Source: Acidimicrobiaceae bacterium (GTDB taxonomy: Bacteria; Actinomycetota; Acidimicrobiia; Acidimicrobiales; Poriferisodalaceae). From it: a stretch of 64,000 nt of DNA. The number at the start of each line of letters is the position of its first letter. The first letter of the stretch is position 1. The stretch is from the NCBI GenBank assembly GCA_002719335.1, contig PBHE01000008.1, positions 30,217 to 94,216 on the forward strand, given 5' to 3'. Below, piece after piece: positions 35,547 to 44,488 of the stretch. The notes under the pieces are model-generated. The model saw only the letters and a list, made by a program, of their open reading frames with translations. It was not told the origin of the DNA and searched no databases. Position numbers and translations under genes: made by a program.

Positions 35547-36092
35547 ATGGCTAACCCGTGGAGACGACCTCTAATTAGCGCACTCACCATTTACGTTGTT
35601 GCTGCATCAGTGTTCCTACTAGCAGGGAGGGGTGGCTCCTCGGATCAACAGCGAACTGAAGCAACGAATGCGGGTCAAGAACTGAGCGGCGAGTTGTACT
35701 CGTTGGAGTTCACCACGTTGGATGGTAGGAGGAGTTCTTTTGGTGAATATGCAGGGGCGCCACTCATCGTCAATTTTTTCGCGTCGTGGTGCGCTCCATG
35801 CGTCACAGAAATGCCTGACTTCCAGCGACTATACGAGCGTCACGGTGAGCGATTTCAAATAATCGGGCTTGCGGTTGAAGGCGAACGTCCCGCACGCCGA
35901 ATTGTTAAATCCACAGGTGTTGCATACCCCGTAGGGTTGGACGACAGTGATCTCCTTGTGGAACTCGGTGGAGTGGCGATGCCGACTACCGTTTTCATAT
36001 CGGCGCATGGCGAACTTCTCGAAAGTCACAGCGGCGTGCTTGACTACTCGGGTCTAATTTCTCGCACAGAAAAGCTTTTCGGAGATGAGTGA
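35547..36092 (+). CDS. TlpA/ResA-like membrane-anchored thioredoxin
   Basis: 181 residues. One N-terminal helix (about 9-26) anchors a periplasm-facing thioredoxin fold with the active site Cys82-Ala-Pro-Cys85 in 'FFASWCAPC' and a cis-Pro loop 'GVAMPTTVFI'. It would reduce the heme-binding cysteines of apocytochrome c. It overlaps ccdA by 8 bp. It fits a window with at least four c-type cytochrome proteins. Confidence 0.9.
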   Translation: MANPWRRPLISALTIYVVAASVFLLAGRGGSSDQQRTEATNAGQELSGELYSLEFTTLDGRRSSFGEYAGAPLIVNFFASWCAPCVTEMPDFQRLYERHGERFQIIGLAVEGERPARRIVKSTGVAYPVGLDDSDLLVELGGVAMPTTVFISAHGELLESHSGVLDYSGLISRTEKLFGDE

Positions 36093-36942
36093 CGTCAACT
36101 TGGCGTTCGCCTTTACCGCTGGCATTGTCGCCACCATAAACCCGTGCGGCTTCGCGATGCTCCCCGCGTACCTCTCCTACTTTTTGGGGATTGAAGCAAA
36201 TTCCGATGCAACCCGAGGAGCCAGTATTACTCGTGCACTGACCACCGGGTCCGCTGTTTCGGCAGGATTCTTGATGGTCTTCGGCGTAGCTGGTCTTTTG
36301 ATCTCAGCAGGTTTGACAGCTATCCGGGAAGTAGTGCCCTGGATCGCCATAGCAGTGGGCGCGGGCTTGGTGGTTCTAGGCACGGCAGTGACCGCCGGTA
36401 AACGTATCGACTTAGCAATACCAAAATTTGAGCGGGGGACGGGGCGCAAAGATGCGCGGTCTCTTCTCCTTTTTGGCGTTTCGTACGCTGTGGCATCAAT
36501 CTCTTGCGGACTTCCCACCTTCATTGTCGTGGTTTCCACTTCGGTCAATGGTTTTACTTCAGGATTGCTTGCATTTATTGTCTACGCCGTCGGCATGGCA
36601 ATCACATTGTTGTCGCTGACCGTAAGTTTGGCCTTAGCCCGCTCCTCCTTCCTTCAAAAACTGCGCTCTATGGTGCGTTTTGTTGACCGAGCATCGGGTT
36701 TATTGATGGTGCTAGCCGGCGTTTATCTAGTTGTGTTCTGGCTAACCGAACGCACGGGCAGTTCAACAAATTGGTTTGTCGATGTGGTCGAAAGATGGAG
36801 CGCAAACTTGAGCAACACGGTCACTGATCTGGGGGGCGTACGTACAGGCGTTCTTCTTAGTGTCGTTGTAGCTCTTGGCTTAATAGTCTGGTTAATTCAG
36901 TTTGATAGTGCGTCGTCAGATAGTTCACCTGAAAGACTTTGA
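36085..36942 (+). CDS. ccdA: cytochrome c biogenesis protein CcdA
   Basis: 285 residues, about six to seven helices. The redox-active cysteines of the membrane thiol transporter are Cys21 in 'INPCGFAMLPAYL' and Cys141 in 'SISCGLPTFIV'. CcdA passes electrons from cytoplasmic thioredoxin to the TlpA-like protein encoded just upstream. An extra C-terminal helix after residue 245 extends beyond the minimal six-helix core. Confidence 0.92.
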   Translation: MSDVNLAFAFTAGIVATINPCGFAMLPAYLSYFLGIEANSDATRGASITRALTTGSAVSAGFLMVFGVAGLLISAGLTAIREVVPWIAIAVGAGLVVLGTAVTAGKRIDLAIPKFERGTGRKDARSLLLFGVSYAVASISCGLPTFIVVVSTSVNGFTSGLLAFIVYAVGMAITLLSLTVSLALARSSFLQKLRSMVRFVDRASGLLMVLAGVYLVVFWLTERTGSSTNWFVDVVERWSANLSNTVTDLGGVRTGVLLSVVVALGLIVWLIQFDSASSDSSPERL

Positions 36943-36944
36943 AG

Positions 36945-37601
36945 ATGGCTTTGCACCTCGGCAATCATGATTTGTTAGAGACAGAGCAACCTTTTCGTAC
37001 CCTGTTGTCGCAGCCTGGGGTTAGCGAAGTGCTGCAGCTTGGCTCACAGTTCGGGTTCATGGCTTTTCATGGCGGATGGCTAGAAGAAGTCACCGATGAC
37101 ATCGCAAGCGCTGCTGCAGAAAGATCAGGGGCTTCCTATTACGGGGTACTTCAGGGACCCGACGATCAGTGGCACATCCCGTCGCATTTGGTAAACCCGG
37201 CAGAGTCCGAGGCATTGGATACATTCCTCGAGCACGTGGAAGTAGTCGTTGCAATACACGGGTTCGGTCGACCTGATTTGCTTCGTTCAGTTCTTTTGGG
37301 GGGACGAAACCGAGACCTGGCTGAATTCGTTGCGTGCCGCCTCATTGCCCATCTGCCTCATTACGAAATCGTGCACGAGATAGCTTCAGTGCCGGCCAGT
37401 TTGCGCGGTCAACATGCCCGGAATCCGGTCAATCTTCCACGCGGCGGCGGGGTGCAAATCGAGTTACCTCCACGTATTCGAGGGAAAAGCCCCATGTGGA
37501 CTGGTTTCAAAGGCCCTGGGCGGGTTCCTCATCACCAAGCATTGATCGATGGGTTAGCGACAGCGGCCCGCGACTGGTGCAAGCTTCATGTCCGGTCTTA
37601 G
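36945..37601 (+). CDS. poly-gamma-glutamate hydrolase family protein
   Basis: 218 residues from ATG at 36945; TTG at 36939 is also possible. The landmarks 'GFMAFHGGWLEEVTDDIA' (zinc-binding His and Glu), 'VVVAIHGFGRP' and 'HARNPVNLPRGGGVQIELPP' match the phage-derived poly-gamma-glutamate depolymerase (PghP-like) family of zinc carboxypeptidase-like fold. No secretion signal is present. The natural substrate in actinobacteria is unknown. It follows ccdA by 2 bp but a functional link is not evident, and its stop is 3 bp from the convergent pdxH stop. Confidence 0.82.
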   Translation: MALHLGNHDLLETEQPFRTLLSQPGVSEVLQLGSQFGFMAFHGGWLEEVTDDIASAAAERSGASYYGVLQGPDDQWHIPSHLVNPAESEALDTFLEHVEVVVAIHGFGRPDLLRSVLLGGRNRDLAEFVACRLIAHLPHYEIVHEIASVPASLRGQHARNPVNLPRGGGVQIELPPRIRGKSPMWTGFKGPGRVPHHQALIDGLATAARDWCKLHVRS

Positions 37602-37604
37602 GGC

Positions 37605-38255
37605 TTAAGGGGCGAGACGCCCCAAACTCCAACCTTCTCCGGTTCGTGTATAGAGAAGACGATCATGCAAGCGGTGAGGACGGCCTTGCCAAAATTCAAT
37701 TGTGTCTGGGATCAAGATGTAACCACCCCAGTGCGCGGGGCGCTCGGGCGCTGCGCCTTCTAGTTCTGAGTCGAGTTGCTTCCATTTGTCTTCAAGTTCT
37801 CCGCGATCTCTCACCGGACGACTCTGGTTTGACACGACTGCAGAAATTTGAGAGCCGCGGCCGCGGCCGGAGAAATAGCGATCGCTGCTTTCGGGTTTCA
37901 TTTTCTCTACCTTCCCCGTCAGTCGTATTTGCCGCTCTAATTCCAACCAACCGAACTGCGCGGCAGCTACGACTTGTTGTGCCAAATCGCGTCCTTTTCG
38001 ACTTTGGTAATTGGTGTAGAAGACGAGCCCGCCGTTGGTCTGACCGCGGAGTAAGACATTGCGAAGCGATGGTTCTGAGCCTTCATTGACGGTTGCGAGC
38101 GTCATCGCAGTCGCGTTGTGGAACTTAAGTTCTTCGGCATAGGCCATCCATTTGCCGAAGAGATTCATCGGATCAGCGGGGGCATCAGCTTCGGACAGTC
38201 CGCTTGTCATCAAGTTTTCTCGGATCGCCTTCAACACATTCGATTCTGGCATCAC
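37605..38255 (-). CDS. pdxH: pyridoxamine 5'-phosphate oxidase
   Basis: 216 residues. This FMN enzyme makes pyridoxal 5'-phosphate. '[29 protein letters not shown]' in the FMN-binding part (residues about 62-90), '[16 protein letters not shown]' and the C-terminal '[15 protein letters not shown]' with substrate-binding Arg and His are diagnostic. It starts with two consecutive ATGs and is divergent from the crcB pair. Confidence 0.95.
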   Translation of the reverse strand: MMPESNVLKAIRENLMTSGLSEADAPADPMNLFGKWMAYAEELKFHNATAMTLATVNEGSEPSLRNVLLRGQTNGGLVFYTNYQSRKGRDLAQQVVAAAQFGWLELERQIRLTGKVEKMKPESSDRYFSGRGRGSQISAVVSNQSRPVRDRGELEDKWKQLDSELEGAAPERPAHWGGYILIPDTIEFWQGRPHRLHDRLLYTRTGEGWSLGRLAP

Positions 38256-38290
38256 TATGTGGGCTCCCCTTCTCTACTAGGCACTATGCC

Positions 38291-38638
38291 ATGACAACAC
38301 GATCTGCGGCCGCTGTCATTGCCGCAGCAGTGGTGGGCGCGGGTTCTCGCTGGCTGCTCGGCGTCTCAGTTGGTCAGGAGTGCGGGTTACTGGCTGCAAA
38401 TATCGCCGGTTGTGCGCTAATTGGGTGGGCTTCCCACTCTCAGAACCGCGACTGGGACCGGGTATGGCTGACCACTGGGCTATGTGGATCATTCACGAGT
38501 TTTTCTGGATTGGCGGTGCAACTTGCTATCGGGCTCGAAGCCCAACGATGGTCGTACATGTCGCTCTGGGGGGCAGCATCATTACTTGGCTGTGGAATCG
38601 GTTTTGACCTCGGGCGGTCACTCGGGCGCACTCGATGA
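38291..38638 (+). CDS. crcB: CrcB/Fluc fluoride channel, first subunit
   Basis: 115 residues, four helices. The pore asparagine is Asn37 in 'ANIAGC' and the central motif is Gly63 to Ser72 ('GLCGSFTSFS'), retaining the phenylalanines of the fluoride path. 'GAGSRW' near 16 is the first-helix motif. The stop overlaps the ATG of a second crcB gene (ATGA). Tandem, non-identical crcB genes usually encode an antiparallel heterodimer. No fluoride riboswitch is visible in the 35-bp upstream spacer. Confidence 0.88.
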   Translation: MTTRSAAAVIAAAVVGAGSRWLLGVSVGQECGLLAANIAGCALIGWASHSQNRDWDRVWLTTGLCGSFTSFSGLAVQLAIGLEAQRWSYMSLWGAASLLGCGIGFDLGRSLGRTR

Positions 38639-38955
38639 CGATCTTGTTGTTCGCTTTAGCGGCAGGCCTCGGTGCATTAATCCGTTGGAAAATGACCAGC
38701 CGCTGGGGCCGAGCGGGGACGTGGGCGTTGAATATGGCCGGTGCCTTTGGGCTCGGGTTTCTGGCAGGAGTCGGGGGAACGCTATTGACGATCGCAGGCA
38801 CGGCGGGACTGGGTGCTCTGACGACGGTTTCGGGAATAGCGCGTGAAGTTTCTATGTTGGCTTCGGTTTCTCGAATGCGCGCGGGCTCGTATCTTCTTAT
38901 GACTCTGGTGACGGGTGTCTGTGCGGCATGGATAGGAGTGCGCTGTGGGATGTAG
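38635..38955 (+). CDS. crcB: CrcB/Fluc fluoride channel, second divergent subunit
   Basis: 106 residues, four helices. Asn33 in 'ALNMAGAFG' and 'GLGALTTVSGIARE' (58-71) correspond to the motifs of the first copy, but the motif Phe is replaced by Val65. This fits a heterodimer in which one chain is partly degenerate. Its stop codon is immediately adjacent to the convergent serS stop (no spacer). Confidence 0.82.
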   Translation: MTILLFALAAGLGALIRWKMTSRWGRAGTWALNMAGAFGLGFLAGVGGTLLTIAGTAGLGALTTVSGIAREVSMLASVSRMRAGSYLLMTLVTGVCAAWIGVRCGM

Positions 38956-40209
38956 TCAAGTTGGTCCCGCTATGGAGTCAAACCCTGTGTAAGGCCTTAG
39001 AGCATCTGGAATAGAGATTGATCCATCGGACTGCTGTCCATTCTCCATGAGAAAAACAAGCGTGCGGGAAATAGCACACGCCGTCCCGTTCAGAGTATGA
39101 AGCAGACCCGTACCGTCATCACCTCGGTACCGACTGCCCATCCGTCGAGCTGAGTAGTCAGTGTAATTCGAGCAGGATGTCACTTCGCGATAGGTGCTCT
39201 CAGAAGGCAACCAAACTTCGAGATCATATTTTTTTGCCGCAGCTGCACCTAAATCGCCCGCGGCAACGTTGATTACTCGGTAAGGCAACTCAAGAGAGGA
39301 AACGATTTCCTCTTGTATAGAGAGAAGGGTTTCTAATTCATCCCAGCTGGTTTGAGGATCGCAAAAAGAAAACATCTCTACCTTGTCGAACTGGTGAACC
39401 CTGAAAATACCTCGAGTGTCTTTCCCGTAGGTTCCAGCTTCCCGCCGGAAGCAAGAAGAAAACCCTGCGTAGCGCACGGGCAAGGAATCCCGTTCGAGGT
39501 GTTCGCCACGGTGCAGGCCAGCAAGAGCAACTTCCGAGGTCCCGATGAGGAATAAGTCGTCGCCCGCTATTTCGTAGACCTGGTGCCGATCTGTTGGAAA
39601 GAACCCGGCATCAATCATCATTTCTTCTCGTACTAGTACTGGCGGGACGACCGGTACGAAATTCTGTTTTTCGAGGAGATCAAAAGCGAATTGTACGAGT
39701 GCGAATTCAACTCGGACGGCGGGACCCATGAGATACGCGAACCGGCTTCCGCTATTTCTGACAGCTCGGTCGCTGTCGACCATCCCCAAAAGTTCACCCA
39801 GTTCTGCATGATCGTGGGGGGGCGGTGATGTTCGATCGCCAACCTCGCGTTCTGTCACAAAGTTTTCTTCGCCGCCCGGCGGCACGGAGTCGTGCGCTGG
39901 ATTGGGGATCTGAAGCGCTAGTTCTTCGACCTCCGAGGACGCTATGTTTTCGGCAGCTTCAAGCTTCTCTAGCTCCGTTTTCAACCGACTTGCTTCAGCG
40001 ATCTTGGATTCGCGTTCATCAGGATGGGCTCTGCCTATTTCCTTTGAAGCGGCATTCTGCGCCGCGCGAGCCTCGTCGGCATAGTGCATGGCTGCTCTGC
40101 GCCGTTCGTCTGCGCCCAAGACTGCATCAATCAGGCCAACATCCGCACCCTTTTTTATTGCCCCATCGCGGTAACCACCGTCTCCTCGTAAGCGGCGAAG
40201 GTCGATCAC
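38956..40209 (-). CDS. serS: seryl-tRNA synthetase
   Basis: 417 residues, class II. An N-terminal coiled-coil arm (about 30-100, with 'ASRLKTELEKLEAAEN') binds the tRNA-Ser long arm. Motif 2 is 'SSCFRREAGTYGKDTRGIFR' and motif 3 lies in 'LNGTACAISRTLVFLMENGQ'. 'GTSEVALAGLHRGE' is the ATP/Ser-binding TxE loop. The start is GTG at 40209. Confidence 0.96.
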   Translation of the reverse strand: MIDLRRLRGDGGYRDGAIKKGADVGLIDAVLGADERRRAAMHYADEARAAQNAASKEIGRAHPDERESKIAEASRLKTELEKLEAAENIASSEVEELALQIPNPAHDSVPPGGEENFVTEREVGDRTSPPPHDHAELGELLGMVDSDRAVRNSGSRFAYLMGPAVRVEFALVQFAFDLLEKQNFVPVVPPVLVREEMMIDAGFFPTDRHQVYEIAGDDLFLIGTSEVALAGLHRGEHLERDSLPVRYAGFSSCFRREAGTYGKDTRGIFRVHQFDKVEMFSFCDPQTSWDELETLLSIQEEIVSSLELPYRVINVAAGDLGAAAAKKYDLEVWLPSESTYREVTSCSNYTDYSARRMGSRYRGDDGTGLLHTLNGTACAISRTLVFLMENGQQSDGSISIPDALRPYTGFDSIAGPT

Positions 40210-40276
40210 AACGAACGAAGCTACCGGACGCGCGGCATTAGATGAATTCGATATCTACCAGGTTCGGTTGGACCAC

Positions 40277-40630
40277 TCAACAAAACGCGCTTGCGTCACA
40301 TCCAGAGGGGTTTTGCCAGAACGCCATCGAGGTCCCCATCGCAGCGAATACGAGCATTGCGAGTACTAGCCCCGTCACGAACAGGTAGCTGAATACCTTG
40401 CTATCGAACTTCAAATGCATGAAGTAGGAGACAACGATTTGAAACTTAACGACCATAAGTATTAGCAACGATGGAGTCTCCACGACTCCAAAATCGAAAA
40501 AGTAGGTCGCTACTTCTAGTGCAGTAAGGACGCCAAGAAGAATGGCGACCTTGATATACCCAAAGTCACTCAGCCCATGATCATGGTGTTCTTGGTGTCC
40601 CTCGTCTTCGGAGACGGTGGCGGTGTTCAT
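40277..40630 (-). CDS. ctaF: cytochrome c oxidase subunit IV (prokaryotic COX4 type)
   Basis: 117 residues, three helices after a His/Glu-rich N-terminus. 'VAILLGVLTALEVATYFF', 'LLILMVVKFQIVVSYFMHLKFD' and the C-terminal helix are typical of the small caa3 subunit IV; 'YFMHLKFD' is the most recognisable part. It is last in the ctaC-D-E-F series, 13 bp after ctaE. Confidence 0.9.
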   Translation of the reverse strand: MNTATVSEDEGHQEHHDHGLSDFGYIKVAILLGVLTALEVATYFFDFGVVETPSLLILMVVKFQIVVSYFMHLKFDSKVFSYLFVTGLVLAMLVFAAMGTSMAFWQNPSGCDASAFC

Positions 40631-40643
40631 ATGACCAATGCTC

Positions 40644-41288
40644 CTAGGGAATCAAATAGACAACCGCGAAGATAACAATCCACACGATGTCAACAAAGTG
40701 CCAGTACAGGCCAATTATCTCAATAGTTTCAGCGCGTTCGGGACCTATGTTCCCTCGCGTAACAAGCGCCCACATCGTCACGAGCATCACTATGCCCAGA
40801 GAAACGTGGACGCCATGAAACCCGGTGAGGGTGAAGAAAGCAGACGAGGAGAGGTTGGTCGTGAATCCCAACCCTTCTCGATAAAACCCTGTGAATTCGT
40901 AGACCTGGCCGGCAATGAAAATGGAACCCAACGCCGCAGTGGTTAGTAACCACATCTTGCATCGCTCCATCTCGGCTCGTTGTATGGAGGTCACCGCCAG
41001 CACCATGGTCATCGAACTCATAAGAAGAACAAAGGAACTTACTGATGTGAAGGGAATATCGAAAAGGTCAGCGGCAGTTGGTCCCCTAGTGGCCGGTCCT
41101 ACACGATTTCGTGACAACAAATAAGTCGAGATAAGGGCACCGAAAAGTAGACAATCTGAACCCAAGAAGGCCCACATCGTGACTTTTTCGTTGGTCAGTC
41201 CAGTATTTGTCGGAAGATGATGGTGGTCATCCCAATCAGTCCGGCCATACGCCGGTTCAGAGGTCTGTGCCTCAGCAGCATCAGCCAA
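40644..41288 (-). CDS. ctaE: cytochrome c oxidase subunit III
   Basis: 214 residues, five helices, as in actinobacterial and caa3-type COX3. 'MWAFLGSDCLLFGALISTYL' (first helix, with the acidic residue of the family), 'FTLTGFHGVHVSLGIVMLV' and the C-terminal 'IIGLYWHFVDIVWIVIFAVVYL' are signatures. It overlaps ctaD by 8 bp. Confidence 0.95.
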   Translation of the reverse strand: MADAAEAQTSEPAYGRTDWDDHHHLPTNTGLTNEKVTMWAFLGSDCLLFGALISTYLLSRNRVGPATRGPTAADLFDIPFTSVSSFVLLMSSMTMVLAVTSIQRAEMERCKMWLLTTAALGSIFIAGQVYEFTGFYREGLGFTTNLSSSAFFTLTGFHGVHVSLGIVMLVTMWALVTRGNIGPERAETIEIIGLYWHFVDIVWIVIFAVVYLIP

Positions 41289-43284
41289 CGGGGGCCTCCT
41301 CGACTATTTCGGCGTCGCTGCCATCGGTATCATTCAGATCTGGGTCGTGGCCGTCTCGGTGCCCGTCGTGGCCGGCATCAGGGTCAGTAGCTGGCTCCAG
41401 ACTCCAGCCAAAGATAGAGCCGAGCATCAGCAACAACCCGATTCCAGAAAGCCACAGGTTGTAGATCAACCCCAGGGCAATCAGCGGAAACCCAGCCGCG
41501 AGGACTATGGGCCAATACGACGCTGAAGGTAAGTGGGGGTGTTGGTCACCCTTTTGAGCAATATCGTTCCCGTCGGCGATTTTGCGCAACTTGCCGGTTT
41601 CGTCTGGCTGATATTTCTTGTACCAGAAATCGTCAAGATCAGTGACCACGGGGACATAATCGAAGTTGTGTTCCGGAGGGGGTGAAGGTATTGCCCATTC
41701 CAGAGTCCTCCCATCCCAGGGATCCGCTGGCGCTTGAGGAATTGTTCCTGCTTTATAGCCGAGCCACGTTCGAACAATATTGACAGCAAATACGATCATT
41801 CCGACCAAGATCACGAAGGCACCGATCGTGACGACGGCGTTCCAAAAGTCGAAACCGTCTTCAGGCCCGTAACGGCTGTGACGGCGCGCCATGCCTTGCA
41901 ACCCAAGTATGTGCATGGGCCCGAACGTCATGTTGAACCCAACCAGCACGAGCCAGAAATGCCATTTACCCAGCGACTCTTTGAGTTTGTAGCCGAATGC
42001 TTTTGGCCACCAGTAATACATCCCGGCAAACAACCCCATTAGTGCACCACCGAAAAGAACGTAGTGGAAGTGGGCGACAATGAAGTAGGTGTCGGTTTGC
42101 TGAGTGTCGGCGGGTGCAACCGCATGCATCACCCCCGACAACCCGCCGATTGTGAACATTGAAACCAGCGACACGGAGAACATCATTGGCACCGTGAATC
42201 GGATGTTGCCGCCCCACATTGTCGCGATCCAGTTCAAAATCTTGACACCAGTCGGCACTGCGATGAACATCGTTGTTGCAGAAAAAGCTGCCACTCCGAC
42301 CGGTCCGAGGCCGGAAACGAACATGTGGTGAGCCCAAACCCCCCAGCCCATAAACCCGATGGCCGCACCCGAAATTACAATGACTGCATAACCAAAAAGA
42401 GGTTTCCGTGAGAACACGGGCAATGTTTCGGAGACAATGCCAAATGACGGGAGAATGAGGATATAAACCTCTGGGTGTCCAAAAATCCAAAAGAGGTGTT
42501 GCCAAAGCAACGGATCTGCGCCCATTGCAACGTTGAAAAAGTTAGCGTCAAAAGTCCGGTCAAAGCTCAGGAGCACCAGCGCAACTGTGATGACTGGCAA
42601 GGCAAAAAGCAGCAAAAACTGGACTACCAGAATCATCCACGTGAAGACCGGCATTCGAAGCATGGTCATTCCGGGTGCTCTCATATTGACGATCGTCACA
42701 ATGAGATTCATCGAACCCACCAGGGAGGCGATGCCCACTATTTGGAGCCCAAGTGCATAGAAGTCCATGCCATTACCAGGTGAATAGGTGACACCAGTGT
42801 TGGGCGCGTAAGCGAACCAACCACCGTCTGGGCCACCACCCAGGAACCAACTGAGATTCAGAAAAATTCCTCCGAAAATGAAAAGCCAGAGACCCAAAGC
42901 ATTCAAGCGTGGGAAGGCGACATCTCGGGCTCCGATTTGCAGAGGCACCATGTAGTTAGCGAACGCCGCCGCGAGCGGCATAATCACAAGGAACACCATT
43001 GTTGTGCCATGCATCGTGAAAATCTGGTTGTACTGATCTGCGGTCAGCACGCTGCCGTCTGGGGTAAACAGCTGCAACCTGATCAGAAGCGCTTCGATGC
43101 CTCCCCAAAAGAACCAGAACATTGCAACAACGCCGTACATGATTCCGATTTTTTTGTGGTCAACAGTAAAGAACCACGCACGCCAACCGCTGGCGTTGGT
43201 CGGACGTGCGAACACCCCCGTGGTGGGGGTTGTCTCACCTGATTCAAGTTCGAGGATTTCGGGTGATTCCTCGGTCATGGCCAT
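41281..43284 (-). CDS. ctaD: cytochrome c oxidase subunit I (catalytic, aa3 type)
   Basis: 667 residues. All ligands are present: His92 and His407 for heme a, His405 for heme a3, and His270, His319 and His320 for CuB, with Tyr274 positioned for the His-Tyr crosslink ('GHPEVY') and Lys348 of the K channel. 'YMVPLQIGARDVAFPRLN' follows the first ligand. A C-terminal two-helix extension fused to COX1 and an acidic His-rich tail extend it beyond the mitochondrial size. This is the functional oxidase of the locus. It reduces O2 and pumps protons. Confidence 0.97.
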   Translation of the reverse strand: MAMTEESPEILELESGETTPTTGVFARPTNASGWRAWFFTVDHKKIGIMYGVVAMFWFFWGGIEALLIRLQLFTPDGSVLTADQYNQIFTMHGTTMVFLVIMPLAAAFANYMVPLQIGARDVAFPRLNALGLWLFIFGGIFLNLSWFLGGGPDGGWFAYAPNTGVTYSPGNGMDFYALGLQIVGIASLVGSMNLIVTIVNMRAPGMTMLRMPVFTWMILVVQFLLLFALPVITVALVLLSFDRTFDANFFNVAMGADPLLWQHLFWIFGHPEVYILILPSFGIVSETLPVFSRKPLFGYAVIVISGAAIGFMGWGVWAHHMFVSGLGPVGVAAFSATTMFIAVPTGVKILNWIATMWGGNIRFTVPMMFSVSLVSMFTIGGLSGVMHAVAPADTQQTDTYFIVAHFHYVLFGGALMGLFAGMYYWWPKAFGYKLKESLGKWHFWLVLVGFNMTFGPMHILGLQGMARRHSRYGPEDGFDFWNAVVTIGAFVILVGMIVFAVNIVRTWLGYKAGTIPQAPADPWDGRTLEWAIPSPPPEHNFDYVPVVTDLDDFWYKKYQPDETGKLRKIADGNDIAQKGDQHPHLPSASYWPIVLAAGFPLIALGLIYNLWLSGIGLLLMLGSIFGWSLEPATDPDAGHDGHRDGHDPDLNDTDGSDAEIVEEAPVG

Positions 43285-43318
43285 GGGTTTCGGTCTCCTG
43301 GAAGCCGCTACGGGCAGG

Positions 43319-44488
43319 TCAACTTGGCATCAGTGGCGGGGGGCCACCGAGCGTACTGAGGTATGTAACGATGTCATCAAGATCGGTCTCATTAAGAACC
43401 TCCGCAAATGAGACCATGCCCTGACGGTTGTCAGAGCGAGCAGGCTTTCGGTCGGGGGCATTTCGAACCCATTCACGCAAGTCCGCGATGTTTACGGAAC
43501 CATCGTCGTTGTAAAGCTCAAATACTGAACCGGCAAACGATGTTCGGGTCATTAGATGTGTCAGATTAGGTGCATATCCGGAGGTCAGATTGGCGTTGCC
43601 ATTTGCCGCAGCTTCATATACGCCGTTCACAACGTGGCAGCTGACGCAATGTTGACCAAAAAGATCGTATCCGCGTTTCGCGGATGCGGCGGTCGGGACG
43701 CTCGAGGCTTTCATTTGCTCCTCAACCCATGCATCATAATCATCTTGCTCTAGAGCCACGGCTCGCATCTGCATGTTCGCATGGCTAAGTCCACAGAATT
43801 CAGTGCACTCTCCGTAGAAGATTCCCGGCACCGGGGAACTAATCCGCCAATGGTGGACGCGTCCAGGGACGGCATCTTTTTTACCGTTCAATTGCGGAAT
43901 CCAGAAAGAGTGGATGACGTCATTTGAGAGAATTTCAAGGTTGATTTCTTCACCGACCGGAATCACGAGATCGTTAGCGGTCACAATGTCGGGAGTGCCG
44001 TCTTCGTCGATGTCGTAGCTGAACTGCCACCACCACTGCTGACCTTCCACTTTGATGGTTCGCCCGTCGCCTTTCCCACTGAGGTCGAACACCGCGGGGA
44101 TCGTGATGACCGTGAGAAAGACCAGCAGTATTACGGGAATTATTGTCCAGGTGAGTTCCGCTTTTTTGTTGCCGTGAATTTGCTCTGGAAGGTCGTTGGG
44201 GTCATCGTCGGGCCGCGCCCTGAACTTGACAATCACTACGGCCACGGCGATCGCGACGAAGACACCCACCGCCGCAGCTAGGTAGCCGGAGAGCCGCATG
44301 AGCCCGTCGATTTGCTTGGCATTTTCGCCAATGGGATCAGTGGGGTCAATCCGCCCAGTCGCGCATGAAGTCAGTGCTGTGATTAGGACAAACAGCCCGC
44401 TGAGTCGAACTGCTCGATGCAGAATGGGGCGGTGCGTGGCCATTGAGTTCGTCGTTACCTCAGTTAGTTTCGTATCGGTCGCGGTCAT
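43319..44488 (-). CDS. ctaC: cytochrome c oxidase subunit II with fused cytochrome c domain (caa3 type)
   Basis: 389 residues. A lipoprotein-like signal ends in 'LTSC' (Cys42), two helices follow, then the CuA cupredoxin domain: His193, Cys228, Cys232, His236 and Met239 ('GECTEFCGLSHANM'). The C-terminal domain is a cytochrome c with Cys281-x-x-Cys284-His285 and likely Met358. The fusion defines a caa3 oxidase that can take electrons without a soluble cytochrome. It overlaps the 7-TM gene by 4 bp. Confidence 0.96.
   Translation of the reverse strand: MTATDTKLTEVTTNSMATHRPILHRAVRLSGLFVLITALTSCATGRIDPTDPIGENAKQIDGLMRLSGYLAAAVGVFVAIAVAVVIVKFRARPDDDPNDLPEQIHGNKKAELTWTIIPVILLVFLTVITIPAVFDLSGKGDGRTIKVEGQQWWWQFSYDIDEDGTPDIVTANDLVIPVGEEINLEILSNDVIHSFWIPQLNGKKDAVPGRVHHWRISSPVPGIFYGECTEFCGLSHANMQMRAVALEQDDYDAWVEEQMKASSVPTAASAKRGYDLFGQHCVSCHVVNGVYEAAANGNANLTSGYAPNLTHLMTRTSFAGSVFELYNDDGSVNIADLREWVRNAPDRKPARSDNRQGMVSFAEVLNETDLDDIVTYLSTLGGPPPLMPS

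Noticed and set aside
38256..38290. Fluoride riboswitch upstream of crcB
   Set aside because: The spacer is too short for the known crcB motif and shows no matching structure.
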